NCBI GenBank assembly: GCA_006538405.1 | Contig: BJKQ01000006.1 | Coordinates: forward strand, 829,001 to 893,000 | Origin: Hansfordia pulvinata | Lineage: Eukaryota > Ascomycota > Sordariomycetes > Xylariales | Reading direction: 5' to 3' | DNA length: 64,000 bases | Shown here: positions 22,983-35,685 of the stretch, piece after piece | Numbering within the stretch: the stretch's first letter is position 1 | Layout of the letters: every line of letters begins with the position of its first letter | Notes under the pieces: model-generated | What the model was told of the DNA's origin: nothing | Seen by the model: the letters and a program-made list of their open reading frames with translations, nothing else | Databases searched by the model: none | Position numbers and translations under genes: made by a program

Positions 22983-25791
22983 ATGGCGGCACAGACAGAC
23001 GCACCCGCCTCAGAGCCCCTGCCCGCCCCCTCCGAGGGCGGCACCCCCCTCTTCGCCAGCTTTCTCAAGAAGCTCTGGCGCAAGAGTCAGACTCCTAATT
23101 CGTCGGTCCTCAACCTGAGCTTCAAGAGTGCCGAATCGTCTCGCAATTCTTCCCCGGCCCCGGGCCTCATACGACGCGCCACGAGGAGGGTTGTACCCGG
23201 TCTCCCTCGCACGAAGACGTTCAAGCGCCAGCAGTCCGAGGGCAGAGACCGGCTCGAAACTGTCAAGCCGTCTCCCTCGGAGCGCCGCGCTGTTTCCGTG
23301 GACCGCCGCATCCATCGCAGCGTCTCGCAGTCGACGAATAAGACCCAGCATCTTCCACGCGCCAGCGCTCCGGACTTCCTCGATGATATCCCTCCCGTCC
23401 CTCCTCCGGCCGAGGTGGCAACCCCGCCCCAGTCGGTGCCGTCGGTGCCGCAGACACCACTCGAGGAGAAGCCAGAACCGGACTTCGAGGTAGAGGCGGA
23501 GGAGGACATCACGCCCGATGCCGACCATCATGACACTGCTGAGGAGCCCGCCAGCTACTCGCAGGCCGCTCCATCCACGGTCGACACCCGCTCTCTCTCC
23601 GGCTCACAGTATGAGGCCCAGATCAACGAGGACCTCGAGCAGAAATGGATATTGAACCTCAGCATGCACTTCCGCGACAAGTCCAAGAGAGAGAAATTCT
23701 TCGTCACCTACAGGGAGAGGGAGTTCCTATGGAGGAGAGTCACGATTTCTCTCGACTACCGGCACGCTCCTGAAGACTCCTTGGAGAGGGACCTCGTCAA
23801 CACTAGGTATCAGCGCGAAAAGAGCGCAAAGATTTACGAGGCCATCCGCGACAGCCTCCAGGACATCCAGTTTTACGACACGGTCACCAACCTCAAGCTC
23901 CAGACCACTGAAGGGCGATTGCATGTCCATGTAGTGGAGGATCTCAACGTGGGTGGCCGCCTGAGAAAGAAAGACCGCGTAGAACACTGCTGATTCCTCT
24001 TTCTAGGAGATCATTACTTATCCCACAGCTTACATGGTTCAGCACCTCGGGTGCCGTCGCGTCAAAGAACGCGACCTAGAATTCGACTCTCATATGTCCG
24101 GTTTTGTTTACAAAGTCCGTGTCAATGGCCACACCCTGATCAAGAAGGAGATCCCGGGGCCTGACACGGTCGATGAATTTTTGTACGAGGTTAATGCCCT
24201 CAACACGCTGGCTTTCTCTGGCACTGTCATTGGCTTCTATGGAGTCGTGATCGACGATGACCAGCGTGTAAAAGGCCTTCTTATCAGCTACGCCGAACGA
24301 GGCGCTCTGGTTGACATCATCTACGACTCGCAGGAGCACGGTCTCGAACTGGACTGGCCCACGCGTGAAAAGTGGGCTAGGCAGATTGTTCAAGGTCTGT
24401 CGGATGTCCACGAGAGTGGTTTCGTCCAAGGGGATTTCACCCTTTCGAATATCGTCATTGATTCGAACGACGACGCCAAGATTATCGACATTAACAGAAG
24501 AGGATGTCCTGTCGGCTGGGAGCCCCCGGAAGCGGCGCCCTTGATTGACAGCAATCAGCGGATCGCCATGTACATTGGCGTCAAGTCGGACCTTTTCCAG
24601 CTGGGTATGGTTCTGTGGGCCTTGGCCACGCTCGAAGACGAACCTGAAGCTCATCCACGCCCCTTGCGACTGGATCCTGAAATAGAGGTCCCAATGTGGT
24701 ATCGCAGGGTGGTGGAGATGTGCCTCCACGACAATCCTCGCCAGCGGCGAGGAGCGACGCAGTTGCTCGAGTTGTTCCCCGAGCGTTCGATCTACGACGT
24801 CTTGGCCGCTCAGCCCGTATCAGTGTACGAGGGGAACTACACATACGAATACCCGATGGATATGAAGGGAGGCCCACGGACACGAATCGCAGAGCCGCGT
24901 TCTCGCTGGATGTACGGTGACCACCCGGCCACGACGCCCGACTCCTCTGACGACATGGACTACTTCCCACCCCGCGGCAGATCTCCGCCGAGTCCTCTTC
25001 CCAGCGACCGCGGGAATGGCCCGGCTGACGTTCCGCGGACCCCAACCTGGTTTGACACTTACACCCACATTGACAGGACTCCGGGAACCGAGCTGGACGA
25101 GACGAATACCGACACTCCAAGCGGTATGGCAGTGACCGGCATTGGTGGCATGGGCGAAGACTTGCAGAGCATTGACCCGGGCCCTCGAGGTGAGGTGGCT
25201 GATGAGCTACCCCATACGACTGGTGGTAATAGCCGGCCGACAGAGGCCCCACGGTCTTCCTCCTCGGACAACCCGCAAAGTATTGCGAATGAAACTGTCA
25301 CAGAACAGCTGTCCGCGGAGGAGGAAAATGCCCAGGTCTTCTTGCCAGTGTTGCCAGCCGGAGCTGTAACCGCAGAGGAGCAGAGTTTGAAGTCTCTCCA
25401 GCACGGCGATCCGAGTCTTGACGACGAGAACATAGTTTCAAACGAGACGGAGGACGCAGGAGAAAGTCTGGAGAAATACAAGACCGCGACGGAGAAGAGG
25501 GTGTCACCGGCACCTGCATCAGGTCACGGCGAGGGCGACACCGCACCAGTTGATTCGACAAACGACCACTATACCCACGACAGGAGGCCAGACGACTACA
25601 CGCGACAAACAGCAGCGATCTCGAGTCTGGCCGACCAGGCCCATTCACCCCACGGCCAATTCTCCGAGGATCTGGCCGGTGTTGGCTCAGCCTATGGAAA
25701 GGTGGAAGAGCTGCACCGCACCATTTCGGACGAGGACTTAGGGCTGGTCAGTCCGGAAACAGCTTCGCCGCAAGTTGTTCCCCCGGCTTGA
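22983..25791 (+). CDS. Large degenerate protein kinase-like protein
   Basis: Exons are 22983-23948 and 24007-25791 (916 residues); the intron has GTGGGT and TTCTAG ends, phase 0. The chosen ATG (CAGCCATGG context) follows a CT-rich leader. An in-frame ATG at 22686 could add 99 residues, but of UTR-like composition. Residues 1-200 are a disordered basic, Ser/Pro-rich tail. About 215-330 is a charged folded region (LNLSMHFRDKSKREKFFVTY). A kinase fold spans about 332-590: LIKKEIPGPDTVDEFLYEVN supplies a Lys and helix C Glu. The catalytic loop is VQGDFTLSN (about 456-464) in place of HRDLKxxN, and DFG is replaced by DIN in KIIDINRRGCPVGWEPPEA. Asp and Asn of the loop are kept, so phosphate binding remains possible. 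The rest is a long acidic, Pro/Thr-rich disordered tail. The family looks fungus-specific; its function is unknown. Confidence 0.9.
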
Positions 25792-28562
25792 TGCACACCT
25801 AAAGTGGAGGATAGGGCTTGATGGTTTTGATGATTTCCAGCTGTCCCTTTTCTTTTCGAAGTTTTTCTCTCACGATCCTTTGTTTGACACATCCAAAAGA
25901 AAAACTGGCCATTACTGTGGGAGGAAACGGACGCACAGCATGCATGGAGTTACGACCGGAAACGAAGACACGAGATGATGAGTGCTGGCTTCTTGACTTG
26001 CTGGAGCAGGGAGCTTCTGGACTCGGCGAGATTTCATTTGGGTAACTTGCGGGAAAGACTCTTTTCTCTTCCTCTGTTCGCGCGCGCCCACGTGCGAACC
26101 CTCTATAATCTTGCTTGATTGAAGGACGGAGCGGCTTCCCACAAAGCGCGTGCCTTGCTCTCTTCTGCCCCGCTCTCCCCTCCATCCTCCACAACCCCCC
26201 ATCTTGAAGCCCTCTGGTGGGGGGCTGTAACAACTTGACGACGACACCGAAAGAAACGGCAGATGTGTTTATGTAGAACGAAACGAAACGACACGAACGA
26301 ACTGGCATGATGAACGAAGCGCGAACGAGTCAGATTTATATATACGAAACCAGATAGTTCTTGAATCTCGACCGGACATTTGCAACGATACTGGAGACGT
26401 CTGCTTCTAGTTCAGTCGTCAGGCGTGACTGTATCTCGTGGACGTCCTATATCCATTTCAAGGCGCATGGACGTAGGCACGGCTACCAAGCTCCGTCATG
26501 CCGTAGGTTGGCTCTCTTTGCAGTGCCCCGACTCACAGGACTGTCAGTCAAAAGGCATAGCGGGGATCCAGACCAGGAACAAATCAAGGCACTACGCCCT
26601 TGACGATGAAGGCCATTCACGGAACGGCCCAGTGGAACAAGGGCCCAAGGGAAGAAAGTGACGCAACTTACACCAGGCATAAACGCCGCTGCTCTGGGCT
26701 TCGGCGGAAACCCGCGGTAACTTGGACCGAAAACCGGCTATGCCATCTATCTATCTGTCTATTGAACGGGCGAAGTGGGGGTGTTCGTGTATACCCAGAA
26801 CGATAAGACGATGGTCGGTACAGCGGCGGGTGGGAAGTATCGTGGCCACATCTTCTGGGTGCGTGGTGGTCCGTTCTTGGAGGGAAGGGGGGCTTTTAGA
26901 GACTACGAACATGGGGGAACGTAGCTGTTTGTTGGGGGGCGCGAAGAGAACGAACTATCAAATCTACTACATGGCTATAGGTATGGGGGATGACTCATGC
27001 TAGTAAACGCGGTCATGGTCGAAAAATCCACACACGTCTACAAGATGCACTTCACACTCACACGTGTTTCGCGGGGTGTCTACGACACTTTTATTTGATG
27101 ACCGCCGAGCGGGTTGCGTGAAAAGGGGGGGGACGCCCACTGCGATTGGGGAGGTGTGCGGTGCCCTGCCGCCTGGTCTTCCGGCCCCCCTCCCCCTCCC
27201 CTCCCTCTTTTCTAGAAGGAGGTGGCCGAGCTGGATCCCCGATTCGAAGAACCAGGAAAAGAACGAGCAGCAGACGTCACGGAGACAATTATCTCAGATG
27301 GCGATGGTGTCAAGGGTGGCCACCTACCAGGTAGGTAGCTACGTGACGACACATGCACTCGCGCGGCCTCGTCATGTCTCCCGGCTGGCTGTTGCGGGTG
27401 ACTCGGCGGTCGGGTGTGGTATCATGGCCGGAACTGGCGATGGGCCCTCTTTTGTTTCTTTTCTTTCTCCGATTGGGAATGTCGATACCTACCCATGACT
27501 CTCCGAGAGGGGGGGGGGGGGGGAAGAAATGGAAGGGGTTCACTGCTGGAGGGGGGCCGAGGCTGTGGTCCGGGGGTTTACTGCGGGAGGTTCGGGAAGA
27601 GGTCCGAGGGGGCCAGGGCGAGTCTGTGGAAATGGGGACAGATGGCCGATGGGGTAGAGGTTCTGGGAGGTGGTATGGAAGGCTGTCTGCTGGGCTGGCC
27701 GAGGCTTCCCCCGCGCGTGTCTCCCGGCCTCGTTTGTTGTCTGGCCTGCGATGGTGTGTACGCGGCGGGCGTGTTCAGAGTCAGATTGGCGGTGATGAGG
27801 TAGTGTCTACGTCACATGCGAGGGGGGGACCATGGTAAGGTCGTGAGCCGGCACTGTACTCTATTCAGGGTCCACGGTGCGGACAGTCCGTACAGGGTGA
27901 ACTCGGCGGCGCAACGATCCCTACCAACCTACCTTGCTTATATCATACCTCCCGGCTGCGAGTACCTGGGAGGCAAGGGGAAGGAAGAGGGGCGGCGGCG
28001 GGCTGGACAGCAACAAGGCGGGGTCGCGGTGTTTGACAGCCCACGTTGTTGGAACGGAGATGATACCTCGGATGGGATGGGATGGGATGGCTGGCGTGTA
28101 AGAGTCGACTGTCTCGGAAACGAAACCTGCCAGCCAGTATGGTGGTGGGCATTACACACGAGAATGCCTGGCCCCCTTGCTATGATTCCGGGGTTGTGGG
28201 TGGTCTTGTTTATGCAAGCGCTGTGAGTGGAGCAGGAGGACCAGACGTTGATGAGAGCCCGTGGATACCAACTAATTATCTACTATGCAAGTTTGTCTGT
28301 TATGCGCCCCGATGATGGCTGTGTGATGTGACTTGATGCAGGGCTGGACTATGTTTGCCAGTTGTGCTTGTGCGAGTGGTCAATGTCATGCCATGCGTGT
28401 CAATCAGCCAGCCAGTCAGGGTCTCTTGGTACGAGTGGCAGAGGAAGCGGGCTCCTAACTGGGTAGCCACCGCCACAGTAGTTTGCAAGGTCACCCGGCT
28501 GCCTGGTGTGCCTGGATCGATTCAACGTTTGAGGCTGGTTGGTGATGGAGGGCGCCTATTCA

Positions 28563-28580
28563 CGTACGAGTACTCGTACG
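28563..28580. repeat. 18-bp palindrome CGTACGAGTACTCGTACG
   Basis: This is a perfect 18-bp inverted repeat, the longest member of the dispersed TACGAG/CTCGTA family. A near-copy lies 100 bp downstream at about 28664-28688. Confidence 0.85.
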
Positions 28581-29973
28581 GTTGAGTCGAGTTGGGCCAG
28601 CAGCGAGTGTGGGTGGAACAGCGATCGTGCCTCGGCATTGGGGAAGAATTGGGCTGACGGTGTATTCGTACGAGTACTCACTCGTATGATGACTGGAGAA
28701 AAACCCCCCGTGCGATGCCCGCAAGACGGGTGGTGGAATCGGGGAGAGACGGGGGCCACACTACTCGTACGATGGAAAAGCGGCCGTTCGTCTGGGATGG
28801 GATTTGCCATGTCGATCGACGAGTCGGCAGTTCTAGAAGGGGGGGTGAAGGGGGCTGACGGATGTGGTGGCTGGGCTATTTGCTTTTCTTTTTCTCTCTT
28901 CTGTTTCTTTTCTGCCTACACTGACTCTTTTTTCTTCCTTGGTTTTTTTCCTCATGGTTTGCCTCCTTCTTTGACCGGGTACCTACGCGCACGTAGGGTA
29001 CGTACATAGAATGGGGTCGATTGTCGGGGTGGCCGCCCCGTCAGCCGCCGTTCCGGCGAAAGATACGTACGTCTCCGCGCGCACCATTCGGGGCGTGCGC
29101 CCGCAGAGTGACCGGCAAGAGGACGGGTACTGGCTGCCGAAACATATGTACAGATCCACACAGCCAGCGTGGCGAGAGACATGCAGATGGCCGGGAGAGA
29201 CCTGACCGGGCCACGGAAGGCGGAGAGGCGGAGAGGCGGCCTGGCCCACTTGTTTTGTTGGGAGCGGTGGGGTCGCCGCAGAAAAAGAACCGGCTTGCCA
29301 GTTTCGCACGTCTCGGTATCTTACGTCTTACGACGTGAGAAGAAGACGTCGTCGGCTCGGACGAATCCCATCTGGCCAGGTAGGTATCTACTCGTACCTT
29401 GGGTAGATAGCCAATCGTCCGAGAATGGCACGCTGCTGGTCCTCTCGTTCGTTGCCTGGCCTCAGGGCGGGAGAGTCTGCTGCTCGTTGACGTCGTCGTC
29501 CATCATCTATCTGATCACACGTCGCGTCGTTCTACTCGCAGGGTTCGGCAGAACCAGGCGGTGGTCCAGTCTAGGGTTCACCCCCCCCGACTGCGAGTAT
29601 TCGAAAGAGTTGAGACTATCAAGTACCACCAACAAAACCCCGCCCCCTCAACTCTGCGTCATGCAACACTCAACGACCATCTGGTACGAGTAGGCACATG
29701 AGATAGTCGTGGTTCCGGGATGCCGGCCAGATTTCTTGTTGCAGGGCTGCCTGCTGTCAGTCATCCGCCTGCAGCGCCCATCGTGAAGGCGCGTCAACTG
29801 GGGTCGTGTCTCGCAGCAGCAGCAGCAGCAGCCGCAAATAAGCTCGCCGCCATCCCCGGATTCTGCAATTAAGGTACGGTAAGCATGGGACAGCTCTGCT
29901 GGGCCGAGTGTGAGGTGAACCTCGAGCCGTAGGCCATCAGATAAGGTACAAGCTGCTGCTCGCCCGACACGGG

Positions 29974-29987
29974 TACTCGTACGAGTA
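29974..29987. repeat. Palindrome TACTCGTACGAGTA
   Basis: This perfect 14-bp palindrome is identical to the one at 20631-20644. It lies in the gene-free region upstream of OLE1. Confidence 0.8.
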
Positions 29988-31383
29988 TTCGTGGTAATGA
30001 CAGGGTAATGACAAGGTCACGATGATAATTATAATCCTCGCCCTCGAAACCCACCGGGGCTCTCAGGTGGTGGGGCCTGGCTGGCTGACATGCCTCTCTC
30101 TCTCTCTCTCTCTTCGACGCAGGTACGGTACGATGGCGACGAGGGTGGTGGGTGGCACCGGGCTGGCACCTGGCTGGCCTGTGCCACTCCCCTGTGGGCT
30201 TTTTCGATGCGCACCCACTTCCGCACGTGCATTCGACACACGGTTGGCCATATCCCCCCCGAGTGCTCGTAAATGTCGACGCCGCAGCAACCACACCGAG
30301 TTCCAGGCGAAACACGCGCCCAAGGCATGGATGAACAGCAGACCTGTCTCCATGTCTCAGCACCGTCCACAAGCAGCTGGCATGTGCGTCCGCGCGTGCG
30401 AGAACTGGGCCTCTTACTCGCATACGAGAGAGATCGTCCGTTCTGCCACTTTTCACCACCCTGCGTGGCCCATAGAAAATGGAAGCGACAGGACGTGCCA
30501 GGAAAGAAGAGCGAAAGAAAAGGAAGAAGAAGAGGAAATACGCTAAAGTACTCGTAAGCACATCTGCGGCAAGTGGCACTGGACAGCAGACGGCGCGAAC
30601 GGCTGCCCGGGTCCATCCACCCCAAGGCCCATATCTGCGCCCCGCCGGTGGAGTCGAGAGCTGCTGGAGCCTTGTCCCAGCCTCTTTTGTTGTACCCCCT
30701 GCCTGTACCAAGGTGCGAGCGACTTCCATTCCCACAGCCCACCTACGAGTACAGAGAGAGGTACTCGTACGCGCACGAGTATCTCACCCAGACTCGGGCT
30801 TCTCTGTGCCAATCAAAGCCTTCAGGGTCTTGCGAAAAGGGAAAGCCCCTGACACCATCTCCCGCTAGCCCGTTGCGGCCTGGTGTCCGCCGCTCGCCGT
30901 CCCTGCCGCCCCAACAATTCAACAATTTCCTCGCGCCGGGTCCGTCCTGACTTGCAACGCGACTGTATTGAAACCGGTCCCAAGGGGAAAAGGAATGGGG
31001 GAAACACTGGATGCTGACCCATGTACCGCTACATCTTGTCTCGACCCCTTCGGAGGCTGTTTGAGAGGCCGGATGGCCATCATCTTTGTCGGTTCCTATC
31101 TGCACAAATTCCTATGCCGGTTCGGCGTCCGGCTCGAGTTACTTACTTACGCCCAGCTCTACGAGTACTCGAACGCAACTCTCATCAGTCAACACCAGTC
31201 TCCTGTCTGCTGTTCCCAGGCACATCCATGTGCGCTCGAGTCGCTCTGTAATGGGCCTCATTAGACGTTGCCGGGCCGTAATCCTGGAGCATGGGGTGCA
31301 TCTGGGAGTTACTCGTACGGAGTAGCCAAGGGAGGTACGCGTATGGAGTATACCTAGGGATTTCCATCTTGTAGCGCCAGGAC

Positions 31384-31395
31384 ACGAGTACTCGT
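31384..31395. repeat. Palindrome ACGAGTACTCGT
   Basis: This perfect 12-bp palindrome of the same family lies about 500 bp upstream of the OLE1 start codon. Partial copies flank it near 31158, 31309 and 31647. Confidence 0.75.
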
Positions 31396-31890
31396 ACAGG
31401 TATCCGGGGGTGAGGTGAGAACCGGAGCCGTAGCGCTACTTCACTCGGGTATCTCTTCGGGTACTCGATCTCCATGATCCGCGGCACTCGGTGGCGAGCG
31501 GGCCTGCGGGTGTACCTCAGCCAGCCCCTGCTTCCGTACCGCTACCCAGGCTTGCCCGAGCCATCCAGACCCTTCCACTCCCAAGCTTTGGCCTCTCCGC
31601 CGCCACTCCAGGATTTCACCCTTCCCTACCGTGCCTACCCGTACTCCTGGATGTACTCGTACTCCCAAACCCACCTGAGTCCATCCCCATCTTTTACCAG
31701 AATAAATATTTCGAGCCGGCCACCACCCTGAGCGGTCGTTTGTCTCTTTTCGACCTACTCTTCCCCAGCTTCTCTCCGTTGCTCGCCCGGGACCTGTCTT
31801 CACATCACGGGCCCTTCACAGCAGCCGCAGTCTGAGTGCGCATCGGGATCTGTCTCTATCCCAGCATCCCACACCTTCACCACCGCGACC

Positions 31891-33384
31891 ATGGCGTCCA
31901 CCTCTGTCGCGCCCCAGGCGACGGTGCCAAGGGCCAGAGCTGGCAGGATGGCACCACCGACTACAAGCCCCTGCGGTCCAAGGCTGTCGACATGAAGAAG
32001 CCTCACATCACCGAGCTTCCCATCACCTCCGCCAACTGGTACAAGCACGTCAACTGGCTCAACACTTTCTTCATCGTCATTGTGCCTCTGATGGGCTTCG
32101 TTGCCACCTACTGGACTCCCCTCAACTGGAAGACCGCCCTTTTTGCCGTTGTCTACTACTTCAACACGGGCATGGCATCACGGCTGGTACGTTTCTTCCC
32201 CTGTGGTATTCAGGCCCTTCCCCGAAGCCCGAGCTAACGTATTACCAGGTTACCACCGTCTTTGGGCTCACACTTCCTACCGCGCGTCTCTGCCTCTCAA
32301 GATCTACCTCGCCGCTATGGGTGCTGGTGCCGTTGAGGGCTCTGCCAGATGGTGGTCCCGTGGCCACCGTGCCCACCACCGCTACACCGACACTGAGAAG
32401 GATCCCTACTCTGTCCGCAAGGGTCTCCTGTACTCTCACATTGGCTGGATGGTCATGAAGCAGAACCCCAAGCGCGCCGGCCGCACCGACATTTCCGACC
32501 TCAACGAGGACTCTGTTGTTGTCTGGCAGCACACCCACTTCCTCAAGTGTGTCATCTCGATGGCCCTTGTCTTCCCCACTCTCGTCTGCGGCCTGGGCTG
32601 GGGCGACTACCTGGGCGGCTTCGTCTACGCCGGTATTCTCCGCGTCTGCTTCGTCCAGCAGGCCACCTTCTGCGTCAACTCGCTGGCCCACTGGCTCGGC
32701 GACCAGCCCTTCGACGACCGCAACTCGCCCAGAGACCACGTCATCACCGCTCTCGTCACCCTCGGCGAGGGTTACCACAACTTCCACCACGAGTTCCCTT
32801 CGGACTACCGCAACGCCATCCAATGGTGGCAGTACGACCCCACCAAGTGGTGCATCTGGACCTGGAAGCAGCTGGGTCTGGCTTACGACCTGAAGCAGTT
32901 CCGCCAGAACGAGATTGAGAAGGGCCGTGTCCAGCAGCTCCAAAAGAAGCTCGACCAGAAGCGCTCTCAGCTCGACTGGGGTACTCCTCTCGACCAGCTC
33001 CCCGTCATTGGCTGGGACGACTTTGTTGCCGAGGCCAAGAACGGCCGTGGTCTCGTTGCCATTGCCGGTGTCATCCACGACGTCACCGATTTCATCAAGG
33101 ACCACCCTGGTGGCAAGGCCCTCATCTCCTCGGCCATCGGCAAGGATGCCACCGCCATCTTCAACGGTGGTGTCTACGAGCACTCCAACGCCGCCCACAA
33201 CCTGCTGTCTACCATGCGTGTGGGTGTTCTGCGTGGCGGCTGCGAGGTTGAGATCTGGAAGCGCGCCCAGATGGAGAACAAGGGCAACACGGTCATCAAC
33301 GACTCGACCGGCGAGCGCATCATCCGCGCTGGCGACCAGGTCACCAGGCTGAGCCAGCCTGTTGCCAGCGCCAACGCTGCCTAA
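31891..33384 (+). CDS. OLE1: Acyl-CoA delta-9 desaturase with C-terminal cytochrome b5 domain; two frame breaks
   Basis: This ER membrane di-iron enzyme makes oleic and palmitoleic acids from saturated acyl-CoA. Exons are 31891-32186 and 32249-33384; the intron has GTACGT and ACCAG ends. The start MASTSVAPQ is at 31891. All three His boxes are present: HRLWAH, HRAHHR and HNFHHEFP. The C-terminal cytochrome b5 domain has [16 protein letters not shown], whose His binds heme. Exon 1 needs two frame changes. One follows MASTSVAPQ near 31917-31920, before [19 protein letters not shown]. The other is at about 32172, inside the conserved [17 protein letters not shown] block, where one codon is a base short. 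Each equals one missing base; the two together give 477 residues. OLE1 is essential in most fungi, so a real double frameshift is improbable. It converges on the oxygenase gene. Confidence 0.94.
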
Positions 33385-34040
33385 GCTCGCTGGACTGAGC
33401 TATGACGAAAAAGATTGGTCGGCGGCTTGAGCCGCTTTGTACAGCGTTATTGCTTTTCCCGTTGCATAAAAAAAATCTGCAGACGCCGCAGAGAAGCGGC
33501 ACTGTCCCAGAATTTTCCAGGCGTTCCGGGGTGGTTAGTGGGATTCCAACCGGGGTGCCACGACGTTATGAATAGAACGAGGAATATACTTCACTCGCGT
33601 GGTTAATGACAGATAAAAGAAATGAAACATAATATTCAAAAATAATGTTGCCTACTTGTGTTTCCTCTGTTAGTAGAATGTTGATCTTCAGCCTCGATGA
33701 CACTAGGCCTGCTACTTAGGTCGTGGGTCTTTGCGGTTCTTAACCGTCAAGATTTGTCGACAGTGCGCAACCTCGTAACGTCGATATCATAACAGTTTGA
33801 AAGATGAGTCTTTCGGACGCGGCTGGTTCCAAAGTCTTTCGTTATCATGGGCGGCCCCGACGAAATGATCCGACGAAATTGCAGAGTGTCTTGTTCTACA
33901 CAGAACTGTTGTCTCTTCACAACTAGCTGTCGTCTCTTCACAACTGTGGGGGAAAAAAGCTCCTTTCCTTCAAAAACAACTCCTTCCCTTCCCGAGAGCC
34001 ACTCCACCCCGACCTGCATCTCTACGACCACCCAAGTGTC
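33385..34040. other. Convergent 3' intergenic region, OLE1 / oxygenase
   Basis: This is 656 bp between convergent stops, relatively AT-rich and probably 3' UTR. It holds a 19-bp direct repeat with one mismatch (33906-33924 and 33927-33945, core GTCTCTTCACAACT). No gene is seen. Confidence 0.65.
33906..33945. repeat. 19-bp direct repeat, two copies
   Basis: The two copies of CTGT(T/C)GTCTCTTCACAACT are separated by two bases. They lie 3' of the oxygenase gene. Confidence 0.8.
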
Positions 34041-35685
34041 TCAGTCGTAGTACTTTGCCGACTTGCCGCCGACAATCTCCTGGACGGCCGTCTCGCTCCT
34101 GGCGCCGGCGGTCTTGGCGGCGCCCTTGGCGACCCGGGCCTTGACCCACTGCCCGGCCGTGATGACGCTGCTTCCACCCTCCCCCTCGTCGTCGCCGCCA
34201 GTAGTCTTCTTGTCGAGCCCGAGCCTCCGGAGCAAGCCGCTGTCTCGCAGGGGGCGGAGCGGGGTGCTGTCCTCGGGGCGGACGAAGTACAGGACGCCGA
34301 GGCGGTCGAGGCCGCGCTGGTCCGGGGGAGGGGCGACGACGCGGTGGATGCTGCTCTTGAGGAGGCCGCCGGTCAGGAACTCGAGCGAGTCGGCCAGGTT
34401 GACGGTGATGCTGCCGGGTTGCGGGCGCACCCACTTCCATTCCCCGCCTCCACTGCCGCCCTCGCCACTTTCCTCTTCTGCCTCCCCGGCCCCGGCGGCC
34501 CCGGGTGGCGGAGGAGGAGGAGGAGGACCCCGAACCTGCAGCGCGGCGACGGGCTGGCGGAACAGCAGCGTCAGGCTGCCAAAGTCCGTGTGCCCTTTAA
34601 CCCAGACGCCGCCCAGCTCGGCGTTCTGCTCCGGGGAGCGCCGGTGGTACTTCATGTAGCGCAGGTGGCAGTCGCTCGGCTCGGCGTAGCGGTGGTGGGG
34701 GAAGCGCAGCAGGCAATCATCCTCCTCGGAGGAGGGGGGCAGCTCGAGGAGGATGGCCAGCAGGGCCAGCAGCTTGGCGGCCACGCCGTCGTGGACGTGC
34801 CGCGCGAAGGCCTCGATCTCGGGCAGGTGGGCGGCCACGGGCGCCGGGTGGGCGCGGGGGTGGTAGGGGGCCGTGAACTTGGGGATGTTGTAGATCTCCG
34901 TGTTGTCGTGGATGCCGGGTTTTACCTCCTGTTGAGTTGGTGTGGTGGTGGTGGTGGTGGTTAATTAAGATTTCAGGGGGGGGATGAGGGGGGAGTGTTG
35001 CGGTAAAGGGGGGCAAAGGGGATCAAGTCCCGGAACCAAAACATACACGCAACCCCATCGGCTTGTACCCGTTGTAGCCGCCGTTCTCGAGGTCGGCGCG
35101 GTACTTGAGCTTCTCCTCGGTGGGCAGCTTGAACAGCTCCTGGCCGATGGCGAACTGGCGGTCGACCTGCTCCTGCGACAGGCCAAAGTTGACAATGTAG
35201 AAGAAGCCTATCCCGGCGGGGGGGTGGTGGGGGAAGGTTTGTCTTGGAAATCAGAAGACTCGGACTTTTTTTGGTGGGACTCACTCCTCTCGTGAGTTTG
35301 AGAAAAGGGGGAGAGGGAGCAGAGAAGTGGACTGACCGATATTCTGGATCGCGTCGTGCAGCTGCTTGGCCAGCTTCTGCTTGCCGCCTGGCTCGTCGAA
35401 CTGGGACAAGTCCAGCGTGGCGAGCTCGGCCCAGTCCACTAACGGGAGGATATAAATACTGGTTTTCAGCAAGACCGCGCTCTCATCACGGGCGTCAAAC
35501 TGCCCGAGGAGGAAATGGGGAAAAGCAACGAAGCAGCTTTGCTTACGCTCGTATTTCGTCTCGGGCACCTGTTGGTAGGCGGGGAGCGACGACGCGGAAA
35601 TCCCGGAGGGCTCAGGCGCCGCCGTCGCCGCGGGGCCGGAGGGCAATGGCGCTGTCGAGGGCGCTGCAACCGCTGCCGCCGACAT
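34041..35685 (-). CDS. 2-oxoglutarate/Fe(II)-dependent oxygenase, isopenicillin-N-synthase-like
   Basis: Minus-strand exons are 35685-35547, 35438-35337, 35207-35047 and 34928-34041, giving 429 residues. Introns start GTAAGC, GTCAGT and GTATGT, and all phases agree. The N-terminal DIOX_N-like part reads LDWAELATLDLSQFD, then AIQNIGFFYIVNFGLSQEQVDRQF and LPTEEKLKYRADLENGGYNGY. The catalytic domain has HTDFGSLTLLF (Fe ligands His and Asp) and SIHRVVAPP (third ligand His). The 2OG-binding Arg cannot be assigned with certainty. A low-complexity insert of about 35 residues, poly-Pro then Gly/Glu-rich, interrupts the jelly-roll just after HTDFGSLTLLFRQPVAALQV. Such enzymes hydroxylate or desaturate small molecules; the substrate is unknown. 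It is divergent from the MFS transporter gene, so shared regulation is possible. Confidence 0.92.

Larger units (their letters stand above)
25792..31890. other. 6.1 kb gene-free region upstream of OLE1
   Basis: The left part is the probable 3' UTR of the kinase-like gene. I found no coding frame with family resemblance. The stretch 28560-31660 is the densest area of TACGAG/CTCGTA motifs in the window. Simple repeats include G15 (27509-27523), four GGGAT units near 28072-28091 and a TC run (30091-30113). The last few hundred bases are CT-rich and likely hold the OLE1 promoter and leader. Confidence 0.6.

Noticed and set aside
31836..31890. Upstream ATG at 31836 as the OLE1 start
   Set aside because: It is in frame with the second part of exon 1 but translates to unrelated residues. 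MASTSVAPQ at 31891 is the better start once one missing base is allowed.
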